Numbered from the stretch's first letter, positions 20,730 to 33,701 are shown. The stretch: DNA of 64,000 bases from Branchipolynoe longqiensis (GCA_030323885.1 CM059190.1:87110762-87174761); one strand, 5' to 3'. Numbers and translations: made by a program. The notes: generated by a model not told the origin, from the sequence alone.

Positions 20730-20730
<1 letters not shown>
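20321..20730. other. Intergenic stretch, nothing recognised
   Basis: A short frame at 20536-20724 carries no known domain. Confidence 0.4.
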
Positions 20731-20775
<45 letters not shown>

Positions 20776-21060
20776 TGTATGTATGTATATATGCATATAT
20801 CTATACATGTATGTATGTATATATGTATGCATGTATGTATGTATATATGCATATATCTATGTATATATGTATACATATATGTATGTATATATGTATACAT
20901 GTATGTATGTATAAGTTTATACATGTGTATATATATGTATACATGTATGTCTGCATACATGTATATATGTATACATGTATATATGTATAGATGTATGTAT
21001 GTATAAGTGTATACATGTATGTATGTTTACATGTAAGTATATGTATGTATATATATATAT
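20731..21060. repeat. (AT)n and (ATGT)n microsatellite
   Basis: A pure AT run at 20731-20772 passes into ATGTATGT and ATACATGT variants up to 21060. Long Tyr/Met/Ile/Cys frames on both strands are by-products of the repeat. Confidence 0.9.
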
Positions 21061-21309
21061 GAGCCTGTCTCAAAAGGTGATAACTCTTTTTTTTTGTCCA
21101 TTGTAACGATTGACACAAAACAACACAGAAACGGTTACATTGAAAACACAAGGACATTTGCATTCAATATACATTCTATTGAGATTATGAAACACCATTT
21201 AAAAAACAAATCAGTTTATTCTGAGCAATTGCATAAGCAGATAGTATGTTGATCGTTACAATGGACAAAGTTTTGTCCCATATTGCTTAGCACCCTTTGA
21301 GACTGTCTC
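21061..21309. mobile_element. MITE inserted in a tetranucleotide repeat
   Basis: Left end GAGCCTGTCTCAAAAGGTG; reverse complement of right end GAGACAGTCTCAAAGGGTG. Homology continues inward to TTTGTCCATTGTAACGAT in both arms, so TIRs are about 50 bp. Flanks on both sides are ATAT, matching a short target duplication or the microsatellite itself. 249 bp, no coding capacity. Confidence 0.7.
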
Positions 21310-21694
21310 ATATTTACACATGTATGTCTGTATATATGTATACGTGTATGTATATATGTATACATGTATGTATGTATGTATGTATGTATATATGTATACA
21401 TATATACATACATATATACATACATACATGTATATATGTATATACGTGTATATGTATATGTGGGGTATAACAAGTTATGCTAATATTATTTAGGCTGTAG
21501 GGGGGTCTATCGTGCAGCCCCCGGCTGGGGGTAGGCGCTGTGTCGGCTATGCTATCCCGTCCGGTAGAGCGTCGAGCCCGCACCAGCCAATCAGGGCGAA
21601 GGGCGACCCTCGAGGTGTCCACCTCCGGCGCTACCGCCTCTAATCTGCCTCCAGTCGGTCAGAAATTTGACTTTATTGTTTGTTTGTTTATATA

Positions 21695-22044
21695 CGAACC
21701 GGATGCAGTGGCACAATCGGTAGAGCGCTGGTGGTAGAGCCGGTGGGGCTTCCCGTGCGGAAGGTCGGGAGTTGGAAACCTGGCCGAGTTAAACCAATGC
21801 CTTGAGAAATTGATAGGCGTCACTACCTAGCCTGGCACTTTGCATTTCTAGGGTATGGCAAGGACTGGTTAGCTCAGTATCAGGATAATGCGACTGACTT
21901 GAATATCGGGTCATGGTGCTGGCGGCTTGATCTCCCAGTGGGGCACCACTATAAAGTCGCCATTAGTGTGCACCGTCACAAGTCGGTACCGGTCCTGATA
22001 TGACCATATATGTTGCTAGAACGTAAACCCCAAACAAACAAACG
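21695..22044 (+). mobile_element. tRNA-derived SINE (family S1) in duplication copy 1
   Basis: Head GGATGCAGTGGCACAATCGG with TAGAGCG, a GTCGGGAGTTGGAAACCTGG B-box-like segment, the standard body, and a tail AAACCCCAAACAAACAAAC. A (TAA)n run follows at 22051-22081. Confidence 0.88.
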
Positions 22045-22048
22045 TGTC

Positions 22049-22081
<33 letters not shown>

Positions 22082-22400
22082 GCATATGTCATAACTTAAT
22101 GAATTTTATTTGGAACTTCCTGCCCTGAGGAGCGTTTACTTATGTTAACGAAGAGGCAGACCTAGTTCTGTGCAAATATGCTGTGATGTATATATAGATC
22201 TATGCGAGTAGTGTTAACACTGCCACGCATCATTTCACATCCTTGGCGAGATTTACAATTCATGAAAAACTCGCAAAAGTTAGCCACCAACCGCGCGAAC
22301 AATAATACATGCTGGGCAGCGGGAGTCAGTACTAATAATATACTCACAGGCTCATCTGAACGTGAGAACAGCAGGGACTCAAAGGGCACCAGTGTTTGTT

Positions 22401-23405
22401 GAAGGCTTGCTGCCTGTGTGAGTGTAGATAAAGGATTCACCCGGTACTCGCAGTACACGGGTGAAGACCAGCCCTATATAAAAACGGTCGAAAAATCGGG
22501 CTAATGAAAGGAGTCTTTATGAGAGCCTAATTTCACAATCTAAGAAGCAACATTTATTCTTTGTATATGTCTTCATGTTTACCCGCTACTTTTGAGTTGG
22601 AAAATATAATAAAACATATACTTTAATCCAATTTAAAAGTGAAATCGACGGCGTTCTCTGGCCGCCATCTTGTCTTTTTGCATTCTCTCCCATCTCAACA
22701 ACTCTGTGCTGATATAAGTAACCATTTGACACTTTTTTTTTTTTAAATAATTTTTTTTGTATTGAGGCTGTATTTATACTGTCCATAGCATATAAGTCCG
22801 GGTACCCAGGCTTGTTTTCAATGCTGGCCAGTTGTAGTGTTGGTGTTATCTTACCACACAGTGGCTGCTGATAAGGTATTTGATTGCCTGCATTTCAGTA
22901 GCAGATAGATAATTGGTTGGTATGGTTAATAGCCTATGTTAGTTTTTTGGGATTTTCTTGGTATATATGTATTTATTTTTTCTACTCTTATTACTAGACT
23001 AGCCTACTCCTATTTACATATCATAGGCTTGTACGTAGCTGTGTGGTGTGTTATCTGGCTACTTTTGGCATGGTTACCTTCCATTGGGCATCCCGCTGGT
23101 GGGCCTTTGCAGTGCAGCTTATTGGGGGTTTCCTAGCCATATTTTGCACAGATATTTTTTGTAAGTTTTTAGGTCAGGAATTTGTCGTTCCTTTACCGTT
23201 TGGGCATTCCACACCTTGGCAGCCATTTCCAGCGTGCTTCTCTCATGAGCTTTTATTTGGCTTCTGGTCTGCTTTAGGTGCCAGGCATTCTACTTCTTGT
23301 TCCATACCAATGCTATTTTCGCCCGTATTTAGACTACGTTGTCGTTCACCCCTGTACTGGAAGTACGGGGTGAATCTTTTATCTAGTGTGAGTGCAGCTA
23401 GTTGA
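22401..23405. mobile_element. Foldback pair with palindromic hairpins, copy 1
   Basis: Two ~60-bp arms lie in inverted orientation about 0.9 kb apart. Each arm carries a hairpin: TTCACCCGGTACT with AGTACACGGGTGAA (22436-22465), and TTCACCCCTGTACT with AGTACGGGGTGAA (23345-23374). Next to each is GATAAAGGATTC or its inverted relative GAATCTTTTATC. This resembles the subterminal ends of a non-autonomous transposon. Interior non-coding. Confidence 0.45.
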
Positions 23406-23525
23406 TTCAGGTTGTGTGCTGCCCTGGGTGCTGCCCTGTGTGCTGCCCTGTGTGCTGTGCATGGCTTTGGAGGCAGACCACTCGTCAGTGCACGTCAGAT
23501 CTAAGGCACGTATGTCTACAACAGT

Positions 23526-23575
23526 CACTCACATCACACAAACACACACACACACACACACACGCACACACAGAC
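23526..23575. repeat. (CA)n microsatellite
   Basis: CACACA run with one CG interruption. 23576-24450 shows no gene; a GGTAGATCGTTATAATCTAC block occurs twice (23657 and 23931), each followed by TTTATTTAA. Confidence 0.85.
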
Positions 23576-24450
23576 AATCACACTATGTCCTTTGTTAAAA
23601 TTTCATAATCCAATGTATTTCAGTTTCTGCCAGATTGTGATCATAAATGTTTCAGTGGGTAGATCGTTATAATCTACTTTATTTAAAGCTGCATAGTCCA
23701 ATGAAGTATCAAATTTTCAAAAACAAAATAAGTATCTAGGTGTGATTATGTGGATGTACAATAGAATGGAATACTGAGGCAATTTAATAGAATTTGTTAG
23801 TGCAGACATCTATGGTGTCATAGTTTTGGCATGCTTGTCAAAGTTAATTCAGCATGTTTGCACTTCAATTATCTCAAAGGTTAGCCATTTAAAATAAATG
23901 TTATTTCAAACTAAAGTAAGGTTAATTATGGGTAGATCGTTATAATCTACTTTATTTAAGTGTGAATTAACTTTGAGGTAACTTTGGAGATATTTGTAGT
24001 GGAAATACACATAATAGATTTGCTGTATTTGCGGAAATACTGGACGTAATACACAGGATTGCATTACTTATACTGTTGCAGCAGTGATAATCTGACAGCC
24101 AAGCGTGAAATATGGCCATGACCTTGTTTTGGTGGATTTAGTTTTGTTTCTTTGCTTATAATTCAGGTTTAGGGTCTCCACAATGACATCTGAGGGGAGT
24201 GTTGAGTTCCCACCCTTGAGGCCTTTTTTCTACACATGAAATTCATAATGGTCACCATGCCAATTAACTAAATTCATAATTTAGCTATATCTTCATGATT
24301 ATTAGCGCTAGAAACATGTTTGGTGTTTAATCATATGTCTTTGGTATCAATCAATTTAATAGAGTCAACAGTTATAAATGTGCTCTGTGTGGTCAGAAAT
24401 CTTGAAATTTAAAATGGCCGCCCAAATAAACTTTAAGTGACCACCAGAGA

Positions 24451-24600
24451 CCGGACGGAGTGGCCGAATTGGTAAGACGCTGTATCCCTAGTTTTGATTG
24501 GTGTGTGTGTGTGGGGGGGGCGGCGTGGGGGTGTGTGTGTGTGGGGGGGGGGGTGTGCGCGCGTGCGTGCGTGCGCGTGCGTGCGGGTGCGTGCGTGTTT
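24451..24600 (+). mobile_element. SINE S1 head fragment followed by (GT)n/(G)n
   Basis: ACCGGACGGAGTGGCCGAAT and TGGTAAGACGC match the A-box side of the SINE head, but the body is replaced by GT- and G-rich simple sequence. The frames over it are repeat by-products. Confidence 0.6.
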
Positions 24601-25129
24601 TTGTGCTTTTTATGGGTGAGTCGATCATCTCTCATGCAGCAAACCTTGGAAGTGTTTTTATATGTGCATCGTTCAACGTGAAGTCGATTTGGTTGTTCAC
24701 GTCTCCAGGCGATAGGTGTTGGAGCTTACACTGGTAGAGCATGGTAGGGGGTGGGCTCTGGGAGGAGGGGGGGGGGGTCTGAGGGTTGAGGGGGGCGGGA
24801 CGGAGGGGGGGGGGGGTAGTGGGAAGGGTCAGCTTGGAGCATCCCTGTGGTATTTGCAGCAAGCACTGTGGGGAAATACTGATGTACCGCTCATGAACCT
24901 CCAGCCCTCCCCTTACACCCCCGAACATCTGCCCTCCCCACTAACACCCCCCCCCCCCACACACACACACACAGACGCGCACTCTACACACAGTTTACAC
25001 GAGGCCCGATGGCATTTTGTCCGGTGTAAATGCGTAGCGCGCATGTTAAAATGCATTTCACCAGACCTAACACGCCTACGGCGGCGCACCTCATGTTCTG
25101 CAATCGAAGCCAGAAACACCTCCCCCCAC

Positions 25130-25500
25130 ACACTTCCTCCCCACACTCCCACCGTCTCTCTCTCCCTCCCTCGCATCCATTCCCATCCTATCCCTTCTCC
25201 TCCTCCCTCCCCTCCCCTCCCCCTCCCCTCCCCTCCCCTTCCCTCCCCTCCCCTCCCCTCCCCTCCCCTGCCATCCCCTCCCCTCCCCTGCCCTCCCCCT
25301 CCCTCCACCTCCCCTCCCCTCCCCTCCCTCTCCCCTCCCCTCCCCTCCCTCCCTCCCCTCCCTTCCTCTCCCTCCCTTCCTCTCCCTCCCCTCCGTGTCT
25401 CCCCCCCCCGCCCCACCCTCTCCCTCCTCTCCACCCTCTCCCTCCTCTCCCTCCTCTCCCTCCTCTCCCTCCTCTCCCTCCTCTCCCTCCCCTCCTCGAC
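25130..25500. repeat. Polypyrimidine tract (CCCCT)n/(CTCCCT)n, copy 1
   Basis: About 370 nt of nearly pure C and T on the plus strand, preceded by G-rich runs at 24750-24820 and followed by trinucleotide runs (ATT, ACT) to 25650. Such tracts can form triplex DNA. Long frames on both strands are artefacts. Confidence 0.9.
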
Positions 25501-25696
25501 ATTATTATTGTTCCTATTATTATTAGTGGTATTAGTGGTAGTATAAGTAGTATTGCTGCTACTACTACTACTACTGATAATAATAGGAACATTAATAATG
25601 TTGATTTTACTACTACTACTACTGTTGTTATTATTACTGTTGTTATTATTAAGCACGGTAGATTATATAACAGTACTGTGTGTATAGGTTGGTGGG

Positions 25697-25745
25697 TGGC
25701 TGGAGTTTTACGTCCTGGCAACATCTAAGGTCATATCAGGACGGG
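25697..25745 (-). mobile_element. SINE S1 tail fragment, copy 1
   Basis: GGAGTTTTACGTCCTGGCAA and CATCTAAGGTCATATCAGG are the reverse of the family 3' end; the rest is missing. Confidence 0.75.
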
Positions 25746-25782
25746 ATGTGTGTGTATAAGAAAGAAGCCAGGTGCTGTTGAA

Positions 25783-26905
25783 GAATGCAGTGTGGGCTCT
25801 CCCTGCCCGTTAACGCACTTCCCTAATGCGGTGCAACAAACTGAGAGCGTCCCTAACGCGGTGCAGCGGTCTGAGAGTGCGCAGTGTGGGCTCTCCCTGC
25901 TCGTTAATGCGCTTCCCTAACGCGGTGCAGTGCACTGAGAGCGTGCAGTGTGGGCTCTCCCTGCCTGTTAACGCGCTTCCCTAACGCGGTGCAGCGCACT
26001 GAGAGCGTGCAGTGTGGGCTCTCCCTGCCTGTTAATGCGCTTCCCTAACGCGGTGCAGCGGACTGAGAGCGTGCAGTGTGGGCTCTCCCTGCCTGTTAAT
26101 GCGCTTCCCTTACGCGGTGCAGCGGACTGAGAGCGTGCAGCGTGGGCTCTCCCTGCCTGTTAACGCGCTTCCCTAACGCGGTGAAGAGGACTGAGAGCGT
26201 GCAGCGTGGGCTCTCCCTGTCCGTTAACAGCTTCCCTAACGCGGTGCAGCAGATTGAGAGCATGCAGTGTGGGCTCTCCCTGCCTGTTAACAGCTTCCCT
26301 GACGCGGTGAAGAGGACTGAGAGCGTGCAGTGTGGGCTCTCCCTGCCCGTTAACAGCTTCCCTAACGTGGTGCAGAGGAATGAGAGCATGCAGTGTGGGA
26401 TCTCCCTGTCCATTAACAGCTTCCCTAACGCGATGCAGAGGACTGAGAGCGTGCAGTGTGGGCTCTCCCTGCCTATTAACGCACTTCTCTAACGCAGTGC
26501 GGCGGACTGAGAGCGTGCAGTGTGGGGTCTCCCTGTCCGTTAACACGCTTCCCTAACGCGGTGCAGCGGACTGAGAGCGTGCAGTGTGGGCTCTTCCTGC
26601 CCGTTAACAGCTTCCCTAACGCGGTGCAGCGGACTGAGAGCGTGCAGTGTGGGCTCTCCCTGCCCATTAACAGCTTCCCTAACGTGGTGAAGAGGACTGA
26701 GAGCGTGCAGTGTGGGCTCTCCCTGCCCGTTAACGTGCTTCCTTAATGCGGTGCAGTGGATTGAGAGTGCAGTGTGGGATTTCCCTCTCCGTTAACAGGT
26801 TCCCTAACGCGGTGCAGCGGACTGAGACCGTGCAGTGTGGGCTCTCCCTGTCCGTTAACAGGTTCCGTAATGCGGTGCAGCGGACTGAGAGCGTGCAGTG
26901 TGCCT
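25783..26905. repeat. ~60-65-bp minisatellite, copy 1
   Basis: Around 18 imperfect units built on CTTCCCTAACGCGGTGCAGC, GGACTGAGAGCGTGCAGTGT and GGGCTCTCCCTGCCTGTTAA. Unit length varies by a few bases because some copies lack the GCG before CTTCCC. Frames of 60-130 codons on both strands simply read the repeat. Confidence 0.9.
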
Positions 26906-29250
26906 TCACCCCACAGCGGGGATGCTGGCCGACAGTTTAACCTTAGACCACGACTGCCCGTCACGTGGAGCTCCTTCTGCCGCCTGCAGATGCCCTGGTT
27001 TTTCTCCCCTCCGTGATCACTTTCGTCCTTGAACTCTTATGCTATTGGAGAACCTAAGGCATTACTTCCTAGTGTAATTCCCGACGCAGGAGACAGAAAT
27101 AGTGCACATCAACTTTTTATTTTTACCATTAAGCTCATATCATCAACATTCAAGTGCAATGTGTTTGCATGCAAAACAGTAAAATTGTCAAAGTCAATAA
27201 ACATTTTTCCACAATAACACTGAAATTTTTACATAGCTTCAAGTATTTTTATCAGCTGCAGTTAACATCAAGTTACCCATATGGTCTATGATATATTAAC
27301 ATTTGTATTTTATAATATTTTATCTAATTTAACTTCGGTCAGGTAAACTCCTGATACCGGCAAAATCAAATATTCTTTACAGATATTAATAATATTTGTA
27401 AAACACCCTTCTTTGACAGCAATTTTTTCTACAGGTTTAGCAAATATTTACCAATACGTTACAGAGGTTGGGGGAACCCTGCCCCTTGTTAGACATACAA
27501 CTCAACATTAGCAGTTACCGCCTAAGAATAATGATTACAATGACTAATATTTTTGGGAATCGGATGAAAAATCTACTGAAACACAGGTCTGCATACTACC
27601 GCTTACCAAAGGTTTTTGAAGCATCCAGACACTCAGACCAATTGACCTACAAACTATATAACACTTTTCTTTTTCTTTTTTTTCCCTAAGGGTCTGTGGG
27701 TGATTTTTATAACAGAAGATGGTCCTTAACCGTTCGGATTAAAATTTTGAAGTCGATCCGTACCCTGTGATGCTCCAGTAGTGAATGCCCGCTGGCATTG
27801 TTTAGCTTTATCATGAAACCTTATGTACACATAGTGATACGGATGCTATGACGATATTGGTGATGTGTGAGAATTCCCTAACATTTTTTTATTTGTTGCT
27901 GTTCCTCTGTTATTTCCAGACAACCACATACAATGACAGAGACAGTTCAAATAAAAATGTAAAATTTAAGACCTAGATGCACTGGGATTGGTTCCACTGC
28001 TTCACTGGTCACAGCTGGTCCAGTGTATTATTAACAACCTGTAAAATTTCCTGATATTTAGACATTGGAGGATGGTGTGAACTAGTCTATGGTAATTACA
28101 ATTGTATATAAAAAGGTAAATGGTATATAAAGCCAGAGGCATTAAGGCATTATGTGGTGATGGTGATCCTTTACTGATTTGATAAAAAACATTGTGTAGT
28201 TATAGATAGTGTGAGAGGGGCACTACTTTTTGTGTGACAGAGCATTGGGAGCTCTGCTCACATACCCCCCCCCCCCCCGCAACTGTTATTTACGGATCAC
28301 TGCACACCCAGACACAACAGGGCACTGCAGACATAAACAACCAAGGCTTGGATACAGGTAGGTTGGATGTTCATTGGTTGGTTGAAGAATGCCTAGTGCT
28401 GATTGGAGGAGCTGATCAGGTGTGACAGCCATCTTGGATTCATGAGACTATATAATAATAAAACAATCAAGCTCCTTCTGGTTCCTTCTGCACACTCTAT
28501 ACTCTGCCTTTCTTCTACTTGCCTGTAGTGATTTCCTATTTAAGCTGCCTACACAACCACAGCTGCCGGCCGTCGACTTTACAAACCCCACCCAAAAACA
28601 TAATTCATAAACTCACATAACTAAGTACAATAGAGTTACACTACAATATTTCTAACAAAACTGACATTTATATACCGCTTGCCTAACTGCAACTGAACAT
28701 TCAAACTTCCTACAACTTTACCAACTGAATACAGAAGATAACTTCTACTTACATTCTAAATACTATGTAAATACTCACATTGATCTGACTAATATTGATC
28801 TAGTTATATGACACTACTGTTACCATACTGCTATGGAACTTCTGGGTTACAGAATTTCATTGTGTCATATGCTGCAAATTGTGTATTCAACAGTTATTGT
28901 ATACCTTATTCTTTATACCTTTTGTGTAAATAACCGTGAATTGAAAAAATGGCTGGAAGACCAGCGCTTCGACACAGACAAAAGAGTTATTCAGCAGAAT
29001 AAACATATTTACCACACAAAAACCGTGTCAGGGTAATTATCCTGGGACACTAGCATGGTCTACAACGTGAATTACTCATGTTACCAGCAACATGCACAAT
29101 ACTACGTTATTGGAGCACTGTTTTATTGTCAGTGGTTTTCAGTGGTCTCAGTTCTCGCCATAGATTTCTGCTTAAAAAAAAGAAATTCCAGCGACCACCT
29201 TTATCTCTGATTGGGTGAACATCTACTTCATCGAATTGTTCAATTTCTGT
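26906..29250. other. Non-coding remainder of duplication copy 1
   Basis: AT-rich, with no domain-bearing frame. A C homopolymer lies at 28265-28278. The ATTCATGAGACTATATAATA region near 28438-28470 resembles an LTR polyadenylation area but no paired LTR was found. Confidence 0.5.
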
Positions 29251-29572
29251 TGGAATGTATGTATGTATATATGTATACATGTATGTATGTATATGTATGT
29301 ATATATGTATACATGTATATACGTGTATATGTATATGTGGGGTATAACAAGTTATGCTAATATTATTTAGGCTGTAGGGGGGTCTATCGTGCAGCCCCCG
29401 GCTGGGGGTAGGCGCTGTGTCGGCTATGCTATCCCGTCCGGTGGAGCGTCGAGCCCGCACCAGCCAATCAGGGCGAAGGGCGACCCTCGAGGTGTCCACC
29501 TCCGGCGCTACCGCCTCTAATCTGCCTCCAGTCGGTCAGAAATTTGACTTTATTGTTTGTTTGTTTATATAC

Positions 29573-29921
29573 GAACCGGATGCAGTGGCACAATCGGTAG
29601 AGCGCTGGTGGTAGAGCCGGTGGGGCTTCCCGTGCGGAAGGTCGGGAGTTGGAAACCTGGCCGAGTTAAACCAATGCCTTGAGAAATTGATAGGCGTCAC
29701 TACCTAGCCTGGCACTTTGCATTTCTAGGGTATGGCAAGGACTGGTTAGCTCAGTATCAGGATAATGCGACTGACTTGAATATCGGGTCATGGTGCTGGC
29801 GGCTTGATCTCCCAGTGGGGCACCACTATAAAGTCGCCATTAGTGTGCACCGTCACAAGTCGGTACCGGTCCTGATATGACCATATATGTTGCTAGAACG
29901 TAAACCCCAAACAAACAAACG
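29573..29921 (+). mobile_element. tRNA-derived SINE (family S1) in duplication copy 2
   Basis: Same insertion as 21695-22044, carried by the duplication. The following (TAA)n run is longer here, as expected of a microsatellite. Confidence 0.88.
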
Positions 29922-29967
<46 letters not shown>

Positions 29968-30280
29968 GCATATGTCATAACTTAATGAATTTTATTTGGA
30001 ACTTCCTGCCCTGAGGAGCGTTTACTTATGTTAACGAAGAGGCAGACCTAGTTCTGTGCAAATATGCTGTGGTGTATATAGATCTATGCGAGTAGTGTTA
30101 ACACTGACACGCATCATTTCACATCCTTGGCGAGATTTACAATTCGTGAAAAACTCCAAAAGTTAGCCACCAACTGCGCGAACAATAATACATGCTGGGC
30201 AGCGGGAGTCAGTACTAATATACTCACAGGCTCATCTGAACGTGAGAACAGCAGGGACTCAAAGGGCACCAGTGTTTGTT

Positions 30281-31295
30281 GAAGGCTTGCTGCCTGTGTG
30301 AGTGTAGATAAAGGATTCACCCGGTACTCGCAGTTCACGGGTGAATACCAAGCCTATATAAAAAACGGTCGAAAAATCGGGCTAATGAAAGGAGTCTTTA
30401 TGAGAGCCTAATTTCACAATCTAAGAAGCAACATTTATTCTTTGTATATGTCTTCATGTTTACCCGCTACTTTTGAGTTGGAAAATATAATAAAACATAT
30501 ACTTTAATCCAATTTAAAAGTGAAATCGACGGCGTTCTCTGGCCGCCATCTTGTCTGTTTGCATTCTCTCCCATTTCAACAACTCTGTGCTGATATAAGT
30601 AACCATTTTTTTTTTTTTTAATTTTTTTTGTATTGAGGCTGTATTTATACTGTCCATAGCATATAAGCCCGGGTACCCAGGCTTGTTTTCAATGCTGGCC
30701 AGTTGTAGTGTTGGTGTTATCTTACCACACAGTGGCTGCTGATAAGGTATTTGATTGCCTGCATTTCAGTAGCAGATAGATAATTGGTTGGTATGGTTAA
30801 TAGCCTATGTTAGTTTTTTTGGATTTTCTTGGTATATATGTATTTATTTTTTCTACTCTTATTACTAGACTAGCCTACTCCTATTTACATATCATAGGCT
30901 TGTACGTAGCTGTGTGGTGTGTTATCTGGCTACTTTTGGCATGGTTACCTTCCATTGGGCATCCCGCTGGTGGGCCGTGACATATCACATGCCCTTTGCA
31001 GTGCAGCTTATTGGGGGTTTCCTAGCCATATTTTGCACAGATATTTTTTGTAAGTTTTTAGGTCAGGAATTTGTCGTTCCTTTATACCGTTTGGGCATTC
31101 CACACCTTGGCAGCCATTTCCAGCGTGCTTCTCTCATGAGCTTTTATTTGGCTTCTGGTCTGCTTTAGGTGCCAGGCATTCTACTTCTTGTTCCATACCA
31201 ATGCTATTTTCGCCCGTATTTAGACTACGTTGTCGTTCACCCCTGTACTGGAAGTACGGGTGAATCTTTTATCTAGTGTGAGTGCAGCTAGTTGA
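30281..31295. mobile_element. Foldback pair with palindromic hairpins, copy 2
   Basis: Counterpart of 22401-23405: hairpins at 30316-30345 and 31236-31264. The left hairpin has AGTTCACGGGTGAA where copy 1 has AGTACACGGGTGAA, weakening the stem by one pair. The 14-bp indel lies in the interior. Confidence 0.45.
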
Positions 31296-32336
31296 TTCAG
31301 GTTGTGTGCTGCCCTGGGTGCTGCCCTGTGTGCTGCCCTGTGTGCTGTGCATGGCTTTGGAGGCAGACCACTCGTCAGTGCACGTCAGATCTAAGGCACG
31401 TATGTCTACAACAGTCACTCACATCACACAAACACACACACACACACACACGCACACACAGACAATCACACTATGTCCTTTGTTAAAATTTCATAATCCA
31501 ATGTATTTCAGTTTCTGCCAGATTGTGATCATAAATGCTTCAGTGGGTAGATCGTTATAATCTACTTTATTTAAAGCTGCATAGTCCAATGAAGTATCAA
31601 ATTTTCAAAAACAAAATAAGTATCTAGGTGTGATTATGTGGATGTACAATAGAATGGAATACTGAGGCAATTTAATAGAATTTGTTAGTGCAGACATCTA
31701 TGGTGTCATAGTTTTGGCATGCTTGTCAAAGTTAATTCAGCATGTTTGCACTTCAATTATCTCAAAGGTTAGCCATTTAAAATAAATGTTATTTCAAACT
31801 AAAGTAAGGTTAATTATGGGTAGATCGTTATAATCTACTTTATTTAAGTGTGAATTAACTTTGAGGTAACTTTGGAGATATTTGTAGTGGAAATACACAT
31901 AATAGATTTGCTGTATTTGCGGAAATACTGGACGTAATACACAGGATTGCATTACTTATACTGTTGCAGCAGTGATAATCTGACAGCCAAGCGTGAAATA
32001 TGGCCATGACCTTGTTTTGGTGGATTTAGTTTTGTTTCTTTGCTTATAATTCAGGTTTAGGGTCTCCACAATGACATCTGAGGGGAGTGTTGAGTTCCCA
32101 CCCTTGAGGCCTTTTTTCTACACATGAAATTCATAATGGTCACCATGCCAATTAACTAAATTCATAATTTAGCTATATCTTCATGGATTATTAGCGCTAG
32201 AAACATGTTTGGTGTTTAATCATATGTCTTTGGTATCAATCAATTTAATAGAGTCAACAGTTATAAATGTGCTCTGTGTGGTCAGAAATCTTGAAATTTA
32301 AAATGGCCGCCCAAATAAACTTTAAGTGACCACCAG

Positions 32337-32490
32337 AGACCGGACGGAGTGGCCGAATTGGTAAGACGCTGTATCCCTAGTTTTGATTGGTGTGTGTGTG
32401 TGGGGGGGGGGGGGCTGGGGGTGTGTGTGTGTGGGGGGGGGGGTGTGCGCGCGTGCGTGCGTGCGCGTGCGTGCGGGTGCGTGCGTGTTT
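32337..32490 (+). mobile_element. SINE S1 head fragment plus (GT)n, copy 2
   Basis: Same arrangement as 24451-24600 with slightly different G and GT run lengths. Confidence 0.6.
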
Positions 32491-33039
32491 TGTGCTTTTA
32501 TGGTGGTGAGTCGATCATCTCTCATGCAGCAAACCTTGGAAGTGTTTTTATATGTGCATCGTTCAACGTGAAGTCGATTTGGTTGTTCACGTCTCCAGGC
32601 GATAGGTGTTGGAGCTTACACTGGTAGAGCATGGTAGGGGGTGGGCTCTGGGAGGAGGGGGGGGGTCTGAGGGTGAGGGGGCGGGACGAGGGGGGGGGGG
32701 TAGTGGAAGGGTCAGCTTGGAGCATCCCTGTGGTATTTGCAGCAAGCACTGTGGGGAAATACTGATGTACCGCCTCAGACCTCGCCGCCCTAACCTCCGA
32801 GCCCTCCCCTTACACCCGCCCGAACATCTGCCCTCCCCACTAACACCCCCCCCCCCCCACACACACACACAGACGCGCACTCTACACACAGTTTACACGA
32901 GGCCCGATGGCATTTTGTCCGGTGTAAATGCGTAGCGCGCATGTTAAAATGCATTTCACCAGACCTAACACGCCTACGGCGGCGCACCTCATGTTCTGCA
33001 ATCGAAGCCAGAAACACCTCCCCCCCACACACTTCCTCC

Positions 33040-33418
33040 CCACACTCCCACCGTCTCTCTCTCCCTCCCTCGCATCCATTCCCATCCTATCCCTTCTCCT
33101 CCTCCCTCCCCTCCCCTCCCCTCCCCTCCCCTCCCCTCCCCTCCCCTCCCCTCCCCTCCCCTCTCCTCCTCCCCTCCCCTCCCCTCCCCTCCCTCCCCTC
33201 CCCCTCCCTCCCCTCCCCTCCCCTCCCCTCCCTCCCCTCCCTCCCCTCCCCTCCTCCCGCCCCCTCCTCTCCCCTCCTCTCCTCTCCCCTCCCTTCCTCT
33301 CCCTCCCCTCCGTGTCTCCCCCCCCCCGCCCCACCCTCTCCCTCCTCTCCACCCTCTCCCTCCTCTCCCTCCTCTCCCTCCTCTCCCTCCTCTCCCTCCT
33401 CTCCCTCCCCTCCTCGAC
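33040..33418. repeat. Polypyrimidine tract, copy 2
   Basis: Counterpart of 25130-25500 with a different internal order of CCCCT and CTCCC units, so replication slippage has acted since duplication, or the two copies are alleles. Confidence 0.9.
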
Positions 33419-33614
33419 ATTATTATTGTTCCTATTATTATTAGTGGTATTAGTGGTAGTATAAGTAGTATTGCTGCTACTACTACTACTACTGATAATA
33501 ATAGGAACATTAATAATGTTGATTTTACTACTACTACTACTGTTGTTATTATTACTGTTGTTATTATTAAGCACGGTAGATTATATAACAGTACTGTGTG
33601 TATAGGTTGGTGGG

Positions 33615-33663
33615 TGGCTGGAGTTTTACGTCCTGGCAACATCTAAGGTCATATCAGGACGGG
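33615..33663 (-). mobile_element. SINE S1 tail fragment, copy 2
   Basis: Counterpart of 25697-25745. Confidence 0.75.
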
Positions 33664-33701
33664 ATGTGTGTGTATAAGAAAGAAGCCAGGTGCTGTTGAA
33701 G

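Larger units (their letters stand above)
21345..29254. repeat. Large tandem duplication, copy 1 (~7.9 kb)
   Basis: From the TATG/ATAC microsatellite through the block starting GGGGTATAACAAGTTATGC (21461) to CAATTTCTGTTGGA (29254). The whole order is repeated from 29255 to 37175 with only scattered substitutions and small indels visible by eye. It contains a SINE, a foldback pair, CA/GT and polypyrimidine tracts and a 62-bp-class minisatellite. No gene is supported inside; the 120-codon frame at 23043-23405 is interrupted by a 14-bp indel in copy 2. Confidence 0.92.

Noticed and set aside
23043..23405. 120-codon hydrophobic frame
   Set aside because: A 14-bp indel in the duplicate at about 30977 disrupts it, and the end lies in a foldback hairpin.
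24913..25728. Long Ser/Pro/Leu and Glu/Arg/Gly frames on both strands
   Set aside because: They fall in the polypyrimidine tract, and the second duplication copy has different frames because of slippage.
25783..26905. CRISPR-like array of repeats
   Set aside because: Units are contiguous variants of one sequence with no unique spacers, in a eukaryotic context.
26096..26964. Repetitive Leu/Ser/Thr frames in both directions and in both duplication copies
   Set aside because: They read the ~60-65-bp minisatellite; both strands are open in several frames.
28438..28500. Possible LTR polyadenylation region
   Set aside because: There is no paired LTR, primer-binding site or polyprotein; the duplicate at 36360 is explained by the 7.9 kb duplication.
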